Below, piece after piece: positions 1 through 5,525 of a stretch of DNA of 7,668 nt. The position numbers and the translations under genes are program-made. This stretch comes from an uncultured Clostridia bacterium. GTDB lineage: Bacteria; Bacillota; Clostridia; Christensenellales; Aristaeellaceae. The notes beneath the pieces are model-generated. The model had not been told where the DNA came from, ran no database searches, and saw only the letters and a program-made list of their open reading frames with translations. The stretch's first letter is position 1; every line of letters begins with the position of its first letter. Location of the stretch: assembly GCA_934643535.1 (NCBI GenBank), contig CAKUCE010000150.1:1-7668 (forward strand), in the 5' to 3' direction.

Positions 1-20
1 GCCAGCGGCACGGCGACTCC

Positions 21-160
21 GGGAAAAAGCCCTTTACTGCCCATTTTTGAAAGAGGGAGTTCGCAATGTCGCGCGCAAACCAGTTGGCGAGATAACACCT
101 GCGTTCGTGCGCGCTCGTGCTCACTCTTTTCCTCTTTCAAAAAGGGCAAGGCTTTTTCCC
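21..160. repeat. Large imperfect inverted repeat (MITE-like or structured element)
   Basis: The outer arms GGGAAAAAGCC (21-31) and GGCTTTTTCCC (150-160) are perfect complements. Further in, 38-56 pairs with 131-148 over 18 bp with one bulged A at 43, and GCGCGC occurs at 71-76 and 109-114. A short outer extension CGGCGA (11-16) with TCGCCG (172-177) is also possible. The whole forms a long hairpin of about 140 bp with no coding signature. It could be a non-autonomous mobile element or the hairpin of an untranslated transcript. No target-site duplication is evident. Confidence 0.6.
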
Positions 161-262
161 TCCGCTGCCTATCGCCGCCCTCGCCCCCGCAGTTGGGTGT
201 ATACATACTCAAATTTTGCAGGTTGGGATGCTTCGATGCAGCTTGGATATTTCTGCAACGCA

Positions 263-298
263 AAATGCCAGCGTGGTTTCAAATCCACGCTGGCATTT
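263..298. terminator. Perfect 14-bp hairpin, possible bidirectional terminator
   Basis: Bases 263-276 are perfectly complementary to 285-298, with an 8-nt loop. The stem ends in A-T pairs that leave TTT on the plus strand and TTTT on the minus strand, so it could end transcription from either side. The T tracts are short and no gene lies immediately before it on the plus strand. It may instead belong to the surrounding repeat cluster. Confidence 0.45.
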
Positions 299-301
299 GT
301 A

Positions 302-414
302 GCGAGCCATGAGGCCCGTCGCCGAATGGCGGTGACTTCAAGTCAAGCCGCTTTCCCTCCAGCAGTCCTGCGCGCATAGCGCGCAGTCCGGGGTGCAGGG
401 GATCATCCCCTGCC
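302..414. repeat. Structured intergenic repeat, copy A
   Basis: This is the first of two tandem related units with a period of 113 bp. It holds a CGCC/GGCG stem near 321-332, the hairpin CTGCGCGC-ATA-GCGCGCAG (368-386) and the hairpin GCAGGGG-ATCAT-CCCCTGC (395-413). Copy B keeps the same hairpins in the same order with different but still complementary stem bases. That suggests selection on structure, or a family of palindromic dispersed elements. No protein-coding signature is visible. Confidence 0.7.
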
Positions 415-528
415 GCGAGCCGCGAGGCCTGTCGCCGAGCGGCGGTAATTCAACGGCCAAGCTGCATGTCCCACGAGCGCCCTGCGCGGCATAGCCGCGC
501 AGAGATGGGTGCAGGGCTTTAGCCCTGC
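415..528. repeat. Structured intergenic repeat, copy B, overlapping the hsp20 3' end
   Basis: This unit starts GCGAGCC like copy A and contains the matching hairpins CTGCGCGGC-ATA-GCCGCGCAG (482-502) and GCAGGGC-TTTA-GCCCTGC (511-528). Relative to copy A the first hairpin gained one C-G pair, and the last changed its stem on both sides. The final hairpin includes the hsp20 stop codon in its loop (TTA at 519-521 on the plus strand). The unit may therefore act as the hsp20 3' end or transcript-stability structure. Neither hairpin has a clear U tract on the minus strand. Confidence 0.7.
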
Positions 529-968
529 TCCTGCTCCGAGCCGATGGCGATCTTTTTGCCTTCGGGCTTGGGCTCTTCGTGGAGCTTGGGCAGATTGATG
601 GTCAGAACGCCCTTGTCGTAGTCGGCCTTGATGCCGTTTTCGTCAATGCCGTCCAGGTTGAAGCTGCGCTCCACGTGACCGCAGCGGCGCTCGCTGTAAA
701 CGTAGTTCTTCTTTTCTTCCTTCTTTTCGTTGTTCACATCGGCGCTGATGGTAAGGACGCCGTCCTTCACTTCCAGGTTGATGTCCTTCTTGTCAATGCC
801 GGGCAGGTCGGCTTCCAGCACGTATTCGTTCTCTTCCTCGTGAACGTCCACGTTCATGGTGGGCAGGTTGGACGAATCATTGAAGAACTCCCGCATCATG
901 GGGTCGTTGAACAGAGAAGGCATCATGGGGCTCAAATGGGCGCGGCGGTAAGGGATCATCTTATACAT
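519..968 (-). CDS. Hsp20/alpha-crystallin family small heat shock protein
   Basis: Cytoplasmic ATP-independent chaperone that holds unfolding proteins and forms oligomers. The 149-aa protein has a Met/Phe-rich N-terminal arm (about 1-36) and an alpha-crystallin domain at about 37-131, with GVLTISA near 70-76 and the diagnostic GVLTINLP at 120-127. A C-terminal I-A-I (140-142) matches the family's IXI oligomerisation motif. The length is usual for the family. The start is supported by AGGAGG (976-981), 7 nt before ATG. It is a single-gene unit with its own promoter and two CtsR boxes, so heat or proteotoxic-stress induction is expected. The last residues (EQEQG) and the stop fall in the adjacent repeat hairpin, so the tail may derive partly from that repeat. 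The family call is firm; the exact subfamily (Hsp18/IbpA-like) is not resolved. Confidence 0.95.
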   Translation of the reverse strand: MYKMIPYRRAHLSPMMPSLFNDPMMREFFNDSSNLPTMNVDVHEEENEYVLEADLPGIDKKDINLEVKDGVLTISADVNNEKKEEKKNYVYSERRCGHVERSFNLDGIDENGIKADYDKGVLTINLPKLHEEPKPEGKKIAIGSEQEQG

Positions 969-1013
969 AAGTCATCCTCCTAACAAATCGGGTGAAAATC
1001 ATTTGAAATTTCT

Positions 1014-1054
1014 GTTCCCGGGGGAACGGGTCTCTTTCCTGTTCCCCTTGGAAC
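1014..1054 (-). promoter_or_regulatory. Structured hsp20 5' leader with alternative hairpins
   Basis: Predicted leader of about 86 nt. Its first 40 nt contain four GTTCC/GGAAC half-sites that can pair in two exclusive ways. One gives two small hairpins, 1041-1054 and 1014-1027. The other gives one longer stem pairing 1038-1047 with 1021-1030 (9 of 10 pairs). The ribosome binding site at 976-981 is not in either stem, so a classical thermometer that masks it is not shown. A role in transcript stability or as a protein site is possible. Confidence 0.4.
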
Positions 1055-1060
1055 AATGAT

Positions 1061-1088
1061 AGTATAGCATAAGGTCAAAGAAAGTCAA
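1061..1088 (-). promoter_or_regulatory. hsp20 promoter, SigA type
   Basis: Read on the minus strand, TTGACT (1083-1088) and TATACT (1061-1066) are separated by 16 bp. Transcription should start near 1054. The -35 element lies inside the right half-site of the proximal CtsR box, giving a simple repression geometry. Confidence 0.75.
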
Positions 1089-1089
1089 A
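1073..1089 (+). promoter_or_regulatory. CtsR operator, promoter-proximal
   Basis: GGTCAAA (1073-1079), GAA, AGTCAAA (1083-1089). This matches the CtsR heptad direct repeat RGTCAAA-NAN-RGTCAAA without mismatch. It covers the -35 element and spacer of the hsp20 promoter, so bound CtsR would block RNA polymerase until heat or McsB-dependent inactivation releases it. Confidence 0.85.
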
Positions 1090-1109
1090 GAAATAAGAAA
1101 TTTGATTAA

Positions 1110-1126
1110 AGTCAAAGAAGGTCAAA
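1110..1126 (+). promoter_or_regulatory. CtsR operator, distal
   Basis: AGTCAAA (1110-1116), GAA, GGTCAAA (1120-1126). This is a second perfect match to the CtsR repeat, 37 bp from the first (about 3.5 helical turns). The intervening sequence is A/T-rich. Two boxes suggest tight or cooperative repression of hsp20. Confidence 0.8.
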
Positions 1127-1234
1127 TATTAATTCAAATTCGGTACAGATCAAGGCGTTTTTTCATGATTTCAATTTTTTTTGCAATTTTTCTTCGGTTT
1201 TTGCGTTTTTCAGAAAAAGCTCCCAGCGAAGATC

Positions 1235-1271
1235 AAAAAGCGTTCCGGGGAAGAGCGAATTTCCCCGGAAC
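1235..1271 (-). terminator. Rho-independent terminator of sleB-ypeB
   Basis: An 11-bp perfect stem, GTTCCGGGGAA (1242-1252) with TTCCCCGGAAC (1261-1271), has an 8-nt loop. On the minus strand it is followed by GCTTTTTG. It begins 7 nt after the ypeB stop codon. Confidence 0.88.
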
Positions 1272-1278
1272 ACATCCG

Positions 1279-2625
1279 TCATGCGCTCATCATGCCCCCG
1301 CCGGTCTGCACCATGAGCAGGATTTCCAGCTCCTCGCCCGTGTTTCCGTCCAGATAGACCCGGAATTCCTGATCGTCCCGATAACCGGTCAGCTCGTAGC
1401 AGAGCCGTTCCTCGTCCCGATAGGGAATCACGCACAGGCGCACGCTCTGCACTTCCAGCCGGCTCCCTGCCCGCTGCCGGGCCTGTTCCTCCGTCAGAGA
1501 AGGAGAAAGCCCGGTGCGGACGGTGTGATTCATCAGGTAGTTGTTTGCCTCCATGCCCACGATCTCGCCGGTATCCATGCGCACCTGCACCTTGACCAGA
1601 TCGGGATAGAGCAGCACGCCGTCCTGCAGGGCCACGAAGTTGACAACTGCCAGCCCGTCGTAGATCTGATAGTGATTCTGCTCCATTTCGCCATATCCAT
1701 GGGTCGAAAGGAAGGCTTCTCCCCGGCGGATGCATTCTTCCGCCGTCAGGCTCTGGGCAAAGGAAGCATGCTCCGGCACCATCCACAAAAGACGTCCGCC
1801 CTTTTTCGTGACCTCGCAGGTCAGCACCGTATTGTCGTTCAAGGTCAGCACCACGCCGTAGCTGGCCAGCGTCCCGGCGGTCTCCGCCCCGGAAACGGCG
1901 CTTTTCACCCGCTGAGCTCCCACATAATTTTTCGCCAGCTCGATGGCTCTGGCTCCGTCGATGACCTCGGTCCCCAGCGCCTTTGGCTCGCCGAAGCGGC
2001 GCGCGTCGGAAAAAGCGCCGTCGTAGATCATGGTGGGATATTCCATGCCGTTGTCCGGCTCGGCCACGCCCTCCAGCGGACGTTCTTCTTTGGAAGCGTC
2101 CTCATAGAACACGCTGCCGGAAACGGCCATGCGCAGGCTTTCCTTCACCATAGCGTCCTGTGCCAGCGCGATCTGGCTCGTTAATTGAGAACACTGGCCC
2201 CGCAGGGTTTCCAGCAGGGCCAGCTGTTCTTCGGTCAGCGTCTCGCCATGCGCCATCTGCAGGCAAAGCCGGGAGGCATACTCCGCCAGCTGATTGCAGA
2301 ATTTCAGCGTGTCGCTCATGGCCTGATGGGACAGGGGCAGGGCGGACAGACCCGCCAGCACGCTTTCCGCCTGACGGCTCACGCCGGAAAACAGCTCGGC
2401 CAGCGTGCTTTGCTCCGAGGCGACTCCGGCCTTGGTCAGCTTGAGGTTGATGGCCTGCAAATGCTCCTGCGCCTCATACAGGCGCTGCTGGTAGCCCTCT
2501 TCCACCACCGCCCGGACCTGATCCCGCTCGCTGCGGTATTGGACGGCCACAAAAATCAGCGCGGCGGCACAGACTGCCGCAAGCGCTATCCACAGGCCAT
2601 ATCGGCGAATGTTTTTCTGCTTCAT
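1279..2625 (-). CDS. ypeB: Germination protein YpeB (SleB partner)
   Basis: YpeB is required for assembly and control of the cortex-lytic enzyme SleB in the spore. The 448-aa product has one N-terminal membrane anchor (about residues 9-28, LWIALAAVCAAALIFVAV). A helical region follows, and the C-terminal half has a PepSY-like pattern ending in CYELTGYRD, YLDGNTGEELEI and a short Gly/Met tail. The length is close to the ~450 aa usual for Bacillus YpeB. The ATG at 2625 is preferred because AAAAGGAA lies 7 nt upstream. An in-frame GTG at 2658 would add 11 residues encoded inside the MITE-like inverted repeat and has no good ribosome binding site. It lies downstream of sleB in the same direction, the conserved sleB-ypeB order, and presumably shares the forespore promoter. 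Family call is high confidence; functional detail is from Bacillus homologues. Confidence 0.92.
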   Translation of the reverse strand: MKQKNIRRYGLWIALAAVCAAALIFVAVQYRSERDQVRAVVEEGYQQRLYEAQEHLQAINLKLTKAGVASEQSTLAELFSGVSRQAESVLAGLSALPLSHQAMSDTLKFCNQLAEYASRLCLQMAHGETLTEEQLALLETLRGQCSQLTSQIALAQDAMVKESLRMAVSGSVFYEDASKEERPLEGVAEPDNGMEYPTMIYDGAFSDARRFGEPKALGTEVIDGARAIELAKNYVGAQRVKSAVSGAETAGTLASYGVVLTLNDNTVLTCEVTKKGGRLLWMVPEHASFAQSLTAEECIRRGEAFLSTHGYGEMEQNHYQIYDGLAVVNFVALQDGVLLYPDLVKVQVRMDTGEIVGMEANNYLMNHTVRTGLSPSLTEEQARQRAGSRLEVQSVRLCVIPYRDEERLCYELTGYRDDQEFRVYLDGNTGEELEILLMVQTGGGMMSA

Positions 2626-2641
2626 GATCTCATTCCTTTTC

Positions 2642-2761
2642 TTAAGGCAATACCGCACAATGAGCTGTTGCGGCGGCGAATGAAATTTTCGTCAGATGCA
2701 ATTTTCTCTGACGGAAAAGGCGTCGCCAGTGCCGACGATGAATGGTGTGCTATTGCCTTAA
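2642..2761. mobile_element. MITE-like hairpin element between sleB and ypeB
   Basis: The 120-bp segment is bounded by perfect 11-bp terminal inverted repeats, TTAAGGCAATA (2642-2652) and TATTGCCTTAA (2751-2761). It folds on itself: CGTCAGA (2690-2696) pairs with TCTGACG (2707-2713), and GGCGGCG-type arms flank this. The ends carry TTAA, which is palindromic and could also be a TTAA target duplication. No transposase is encoded. The right end coincides with the sleB stop codon, and the left end lies just before the ypeB ribosome binding site. The transcript hairpin could modulate the sleB:ypeB ratio. Reading it as a mobile element rests on structure only. Confidence 0.7.
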
Positions 2762-3543
2762 ATGGCAAAATTGTGCTTTCCGATGGAAAGCTGCACCGTG
2801 CGGGTCCAGATCCAGCCGTTGGTGGCGGTAGACGGATTGTAATAGTACAGACATCCGCCGGTAGGGTCCCAGCCGTTGAGCGCGTCCCTGGCCGCGCGGA
2901 TACTGTCGGAATCCGGGGTCAGATTGATCTGCCCGTCGTACACCGCGTCAAAGGCTCCGGCCTGATATACCACCCCGGCGATGGTGTTGGGGAAGGACGG
3001 GCTTTTGACCCGGTTCAGCACCACCGCCGCCACGGCTACCTTCCCCACGTAGGGTTCGCCCCGGGCCTCGCCGTGTACCAGCCGGGCCAGCAGATAGCTG
3101 TCGCTTTCCTGATAAGCCGAGGCGGAGACAGCCGAGCCAAGCGAAACGCCCAGCGCCGCCGCCGTAGAAGCACCCACCACGCCGTCCACATTCAGGCCGT
3201 TTTTGCGCTGGAACCACACCACCGCGTCATAGGTGGCCTTGCCAAAAATGCCGTCGGCGCTGCCGGTCATGTACCCGTACTGAATCAGTTTCCGCTGCAC
3301 CTTCCGCACGTCCTCGCCCTTGCTTCCCCATGCCACCTGCGCGTCCGCATGGGCAAACGCCAGCATCAGGGCGAAGGTCAGGAGGGCGGCCGCCAGCTGC
3401 AAACAGAATTCCCGGCCGTCAAAGGGTCTTTCCGGCCCTCCCGCAGCCAGCGTGCGAAGGGCTTCGCGGGCCTTCTGAACAAGGGGCATGGGGTTGATTT
3501 TTCTCTGCTGGGAAGGTTCTTTTTTCGTTTCGGACAGTTTCAT
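2758..3543 (-). CDS. sleB: Spore cortex-lytic enzyme SleB
   Basis: Germination-specific lytic transglycosylase that cleaves muramic-delta-lactam cortex peptidoglycan. The 261-aa protein has a ~45-residue basic N-terminus, a hydrophobic segment (46-64) ending in AHADA that serves as signal or anchor, a peptidoglycan-binding_1 domain (about 74-132) and a SleB/CwlJ hydrolase_2 domain (about 149-260). The hydrolase shows the signature HGEARGEP (157-164), where E159 is the expected catalytic glutamate, then VAVAAVVLNRV and the C-terminal GKHNFA. The N-terminal extension before the hydrophobic stretch is longer than a usual signal peptide. GGAGG (3552-3556) 8 nt upstream supports this start, although Met19 is an alternative. 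It precedes ypeB in a likely two-gene unit behind a SigG-type promoter. The TAA stop falls on the edge of the MITE-like element. Confidence 0.93.
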   Translation of the reverse strand: MKLSETKKEPSQQRKINPMPLVQKAREALRTLAAGGPERPFDGREFCLQLAAALLTFALMLAFAHADAQVAWGSKGEDVRKVQRKLIQYGYMTGSADGIFGKATYDAVVWFQRKNGLNVDGVVGASTAAALGVSLGSAVSASAYQESDSYLLARLVHGEARGEPYVGKVAVAAVVLNRVKSPSFPNTIAGVVYQAGAFDAVYDGQINLTPDSDSIRAARDALNGWDPTGGCLYYYNPSTATNGWIWTRTVQLSIGKHNFAI

Positions 3544-3602
3544 TCTGATCGCCTCCGGCCGGTAGGGTTTCCCGCGTCAGGGCGGGCCGTTTTCACAGAG
3601 GG

Positions 3603-3633
3603 AAGTATGTAACAAAACAGGGTGAAATATACA
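3603..3633 (-). promoter_or_regulatory. Putative SigG (forespore) promoter for sleB
   Basis: On the minus strand, TGTATA (3628-3633) and CATACTT (3603-3609) are spaced by 18 bp. This is close to the Bacillus SigG consensus TGAATA-17/18-CATACTA, differing at one base in each element. It lies about 60 bp before the sleB start. SigG control of sleB-ypeB is established in Bacillus; its use here is inferred. Confidence 0.65.
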
Positions 3634-3640
3634 TTTTTTC

Positions 3641-3669
3641 TTGACGTTGCCCGACGGATTCCTTACAAT
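3641..3669 (+). promoter_or_regulatory. SigA-type promoter for whiA operon
   Basis: TTGACG (3641-3646) and TACAAT (3664-3669) have an optimal 17-bp spacer, predicting a start near 3676. The leader is about 135 nt and contains a small C/G hairpin near 3709-3724 but no recognised riboswitch. The promoter diverges from that of sleB, with about 8 bp between their nearest -35 elements. Confidence 0.8.
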
Positions 3670-3810
3670 AAAGGATAAGACAGAAGGTTTCTGATCGAAT
3701 GGAATGCCGCCCCCCGGACGGGGCTTTCAAAAGCTGCGGACATGCCTGCGAAGCGCTTCTGCCGGGCGGACGGCGCTGGTCGATCCTGACCCTGAGGGGG
3801 AGGCTTTTTC

Positions 3811-4776
3811 ATGTCCTTTTCATCGGATTGCAAAAAGGAGCTTTGCCTCCTGAACCCCGAAAAGCCTTGCTGCCGCATGAGCGAGCTTTCGGCGCTGTAC
3901 ATGACGCTGGGCAGTCTGAACCTGCTGGGCCGGGGCAAGCTGAGCGTTCAGTTCACCGGCGAAAGCATGGCGGTAGCCCGCAGGGTCTACACGCTTCTGC
4001 AAAAGGGGCTGAACCTTTCGCCCCAGATCCACTACGTATCCACGGCTCACTTCGGCGGCACCCGGAAATGCGTGCTGACGCTGGGCCCTACCCAGACTCC
4101 GGCCTTTCTGTCCGCGCTGGGCATGATGACCGTGGGGGAGGACGGCGAAGCCACCTTACGTTCTACCTCTCCCAGGGTGAACCTGAACCGCTCCTGCTGC
4201 GTGCGGGCCTTTCTGCGGGGAGCCATGCTGGGCGGCGGCACCATGACCAATCCGGAGCAGGGCTATCATCTGGAGCTGGGCTATCGGGACGAAAATTTCC
4301 GGGACTGCGTGGCCAAATGCCTGCAGCGGGTGGACCTGCCCATTCACCAGTCCTCCCGAAAGGGAAAGGACTTTCTGTATCTGAAGCAATCCGACCAGAT
4401 TGTCACCTTTCTGACCGCGGCCGGCGCGCATCAGGCGGTAATGGAGATGGAAAATCTCCGGGTGCAGCGGCAGGTGCTTGGCTCGGTAAACCGGGCCATG
4501 AACTGCGACAGCGCCAACCTGCAAAAACAGATGAACGCCAGCGACGAACAGCTTCGGGCCATCGAACGGCTGGCGAAGCGGGACGGGCTGAAAGGGCTGC
4601 CCAAAGCGCTGCAGGAAATCGCCGTGGCCCGGCTGAAAGCCCCGGATCTGACGCTGGAGCAGCTGGGGCAGACGCTGGACCCGCCCCTTGGCAAAAGCGG
4701 CGTCAATCACCGCATGCGCCGCCTGATGGAATACGCGACCGAACTGCCGGAAACCAGAGAAGAACCCCAAAAATGA
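3811..4776 (+). CDS. whiA: DNA-binding protein WhiA
   Basis: WhiA is a conserved Gram-positive DNA-binding protein, needed for sporulation septation in Streptomyces and linked to cell division and chromosome segregation in Bacillus. The 321-aa protein has the usual length and architecture. An N-terminal LAGLIDADG-type endonuclease-like fold includes VRAFLRGAMLGGGT (131-144) and YHLELGY (152-158). A linker carries VNRAMNCDSANLQKQMNAS (226-244). The C-terminal helix-turn-helix region ends with the family signature GKSGVNHRMRRL (294-305). GGGGGAGG lies about 7 nt before the ATG. It is first in a unit with the downstream Crh-like gene. The rapZ and yvcK homologues that usually precede whiA in Bacillota are absent here; divergent sleB is upstream instead. 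Confidence 0.95.
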   Translation: MSFSSDCKKELCLLNPEKPCCRMSELSALYMTLGSLNLLGRGKLSVQFTGESMAVARRVYTLLQKGLNLSPQIHYVSTAHFGGTRKCVLTLGPTQTPAFLSALGMMTVGEDGEATLRSTSPRVNLNRSCCVRAFLRGAMLGGGTMTNPEQGYHLELGYRDENFRDCVAKCLQRVDLPIHQSSRKGKDFLYLKQSDQIVTFLTAAGAHQAVMEMENLRVQRQVLGSVNRAMNCDSANLQKQMNASDEQLRAIERLAKRDGLKGLPKALQEIAVARLKAPDLTLEQLGQTLDPPLGKSGVNHRMRRLMEYATELPETREEPQK

Positions 4777-4780
4777 CACG

Positions 4781-4800
4781 CCGTCTGATGGAACAGACGG
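4781..4800 (+). other. Small hairpin between whiA and the HPr-like gene
   Basis: CCGTCTG (4781-4787) and CAGACGG (4794-4800) form a perfect 7-bp stem, 4 nt after the whiA stop. There is no T tract, so it is not a standard terminator. It lies just before the ribosome binding site of the next gene and could tune its translation. Confidence 0.5.
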
Positions 4801-4820
4801 CTGGAAACGAGGAATCCCCC

Positions 4821-5081
4821 ATGAGAAAAGAACTGCTGAACCTGAAAACCATGCGCCCCATCAACCGGGAAATCGCCGCGCGGGTCGCCACGCTGGCCTC
4901 CCGGTACGACTGTACCTTTGTGCTGGAGTTTGCCAACTCCATCGTAAATATGAAAAGTATGCTGGGCCTTTTGAGCCAGATGCTGCCCATGAACGACACC
5001 GTCGCCCTCCGGGCCGAAGGCGACGGCGAAGACGAAGCCATGGACGCCATGCTGAAGCTGCTGAAGGAATTTGAAAAATAA
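4821..5081 (+). CDS. HPr-family protein, Crh-like, lacking His15
   Basis: HPr-fold protein of 86 aa, likely regulatory rather than a PTS phosphocarrier. Aligned without gaps to B. subtilis HPr, its Ser46 region VNMKSMLGLLS (42-52) matches VNLKSIMGVMS, and the C-terminal A-E-G-x-G-E-D-E-A pattern (65-73) is kept. The catalytic GIHARPA stretch is replaced by PINREIA, so position 15 is Asn and position 17 Glu. It could therefore be a substrate of HPr kinase at Ser46 but not of enzyme I, as in Bacillus Crh (Gln15). The whiA-crh order is conserved in Bacillus. GAGG (4809-4812), 8 nt upstream, and the exact Ser46 register support this start. An in-frame ATG at 4773 overlapping the whiA stop would add 16 residues. 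The fold is confident; the Crh-type role is inferred. Confidence 0.82.
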   Translation: MRKELLNLKTMRPINREIAARVATLASRYDCTFVLEFANSIVNMKSMLGLLSQMLPMNDTVALRAEGDGEDEAMDAMLKLLKEFEK

Positions 5082-5110
5082 AAGGCGGGTTCCAAGAGGA
5101 AAAGCCCGTT

Positions 5111-5141
5111 CCTCCCGGCGTTCAGAAAACGCTTGGGGAGG
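5111..5141 (+). terminator. Hairpin after the whiA operon, possible terminator
   Basis: CCTCCC (5111-5116) pairs with GGGAGG (5136-5141), and GCGTT (5118-5122) with AACGC (5128-5132). It follows the HPr-like stop by 30 nt. Only ACATTTT follows directly, with a better T run at 5158-5164, so termination is plausible but not strong. Confidence 0.4.
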
Positions 5142-5253
5142 ACATTTTCCCATTGCCTTTTTTTCCAAAAACCTGTTGATTATTTTTCGGAAAAAATGTG
5201 GGAGCGATTCCCAAATCCTTTGCCGCAAAAAGAAAAAGATTTTCCATAATGGT

Positions 5254-5274
5254 TTTTCCACAGGCTGTGGAAAT
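5254..5274. other. Head-to-head DnaA-box pair
   Basis: TTTTCCACA (5254-5262) and TGTGGAAAT (5266-5274) are separated by 3 bp and form a near-perfect palindrome. TATGGAAAA (5274-5282) directly abuts it as a weaker third site. This is probably a DnaA-binding cluster at the distal end of the origin. Confidence 0.65.
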
Positions 5275-5442
5275 ATGGAAAACCGACGGGAAACGGCAAA
5301 AGCAGACAGGGTTTTTGCCTATTATTTCCCCCAAAAAGGCAGGAAAAAACCCCGCTCAGAGAGAATTTTTGGAAGAAGAGCTTTTCAGGGCGTTCAAAAC
5401 GCCTGAAGAAAGCCCTTCCCAGTCTGCCAAAGAGGAGCGATA

Positions 5443-5479
5443 CGTGGAAAACACGGGGAGATCTCCCTCCTTTTCCACG
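5443..5479. other. Inverted DnaA-box pair flanking a palindrome
   Basis: CGTGGAAAA (5443-5451) and TTTTCCACG (5471-5479) are exact inverted copies that bracket GGGAGATCTCCC (5456-5467). The 37-bp segment can extrude as a cruciform-like hairpin. It may be a paired DnaA-binding site. Confidence 0.6.
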
Positions 5480-5525
5480 AGGATTCCATGGGGGTTTTTC
5501 CTTTGCGGAAAAGGGATCGACCCGC

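Noticed and set aside
47..379. 110-codon frame in the first 400 bases
   Set aside because: It crosses the large inverted repeat and the 263-298 hairpin, with no ribosome binding site or domain pattern.
302..528. Possible CRISPR array
   Set aside because: There are only two long imperfect units with internal hairpins and no short identical repeats separated by unique spacers.
969..1060. CIRCE (HrcA) operator upstream of hsp20
   Set aside because: No TTAGCACTC-N9-GAGTGCTAA-like inverted repeat is present. The operators seen are of CtsR type.
1102..2184. Long plus-strand open frame opposite ypeB
   Set aside because: It is antisense to a well-supported YpeB gene, has no ribosome binding site and shows low-complexity His/Gln-rich translation typical of a shadow frame in GC-rich DNA.
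2626..2658. Upstream GTG start for ypeB at 2658
   Set aside because: The extra 11 codons lie in the element's inverted repeat with no ribosome binding site, while the ATG at 2625 has AAAAGGAA at good spacing.
2185..3612. Long plus-strand open frame opposite sleB
   Set aside because: It covers sleB and the MITE-like element in antisense, lacks recognisable domains and crosses the divergent promoters.
3699..5081. 460-codon plus frame spanning whiA
   Set aside because: Its first part overlaps whiA out of frame. Only the last 86 codons match a known family, and these have their own start at 4821.
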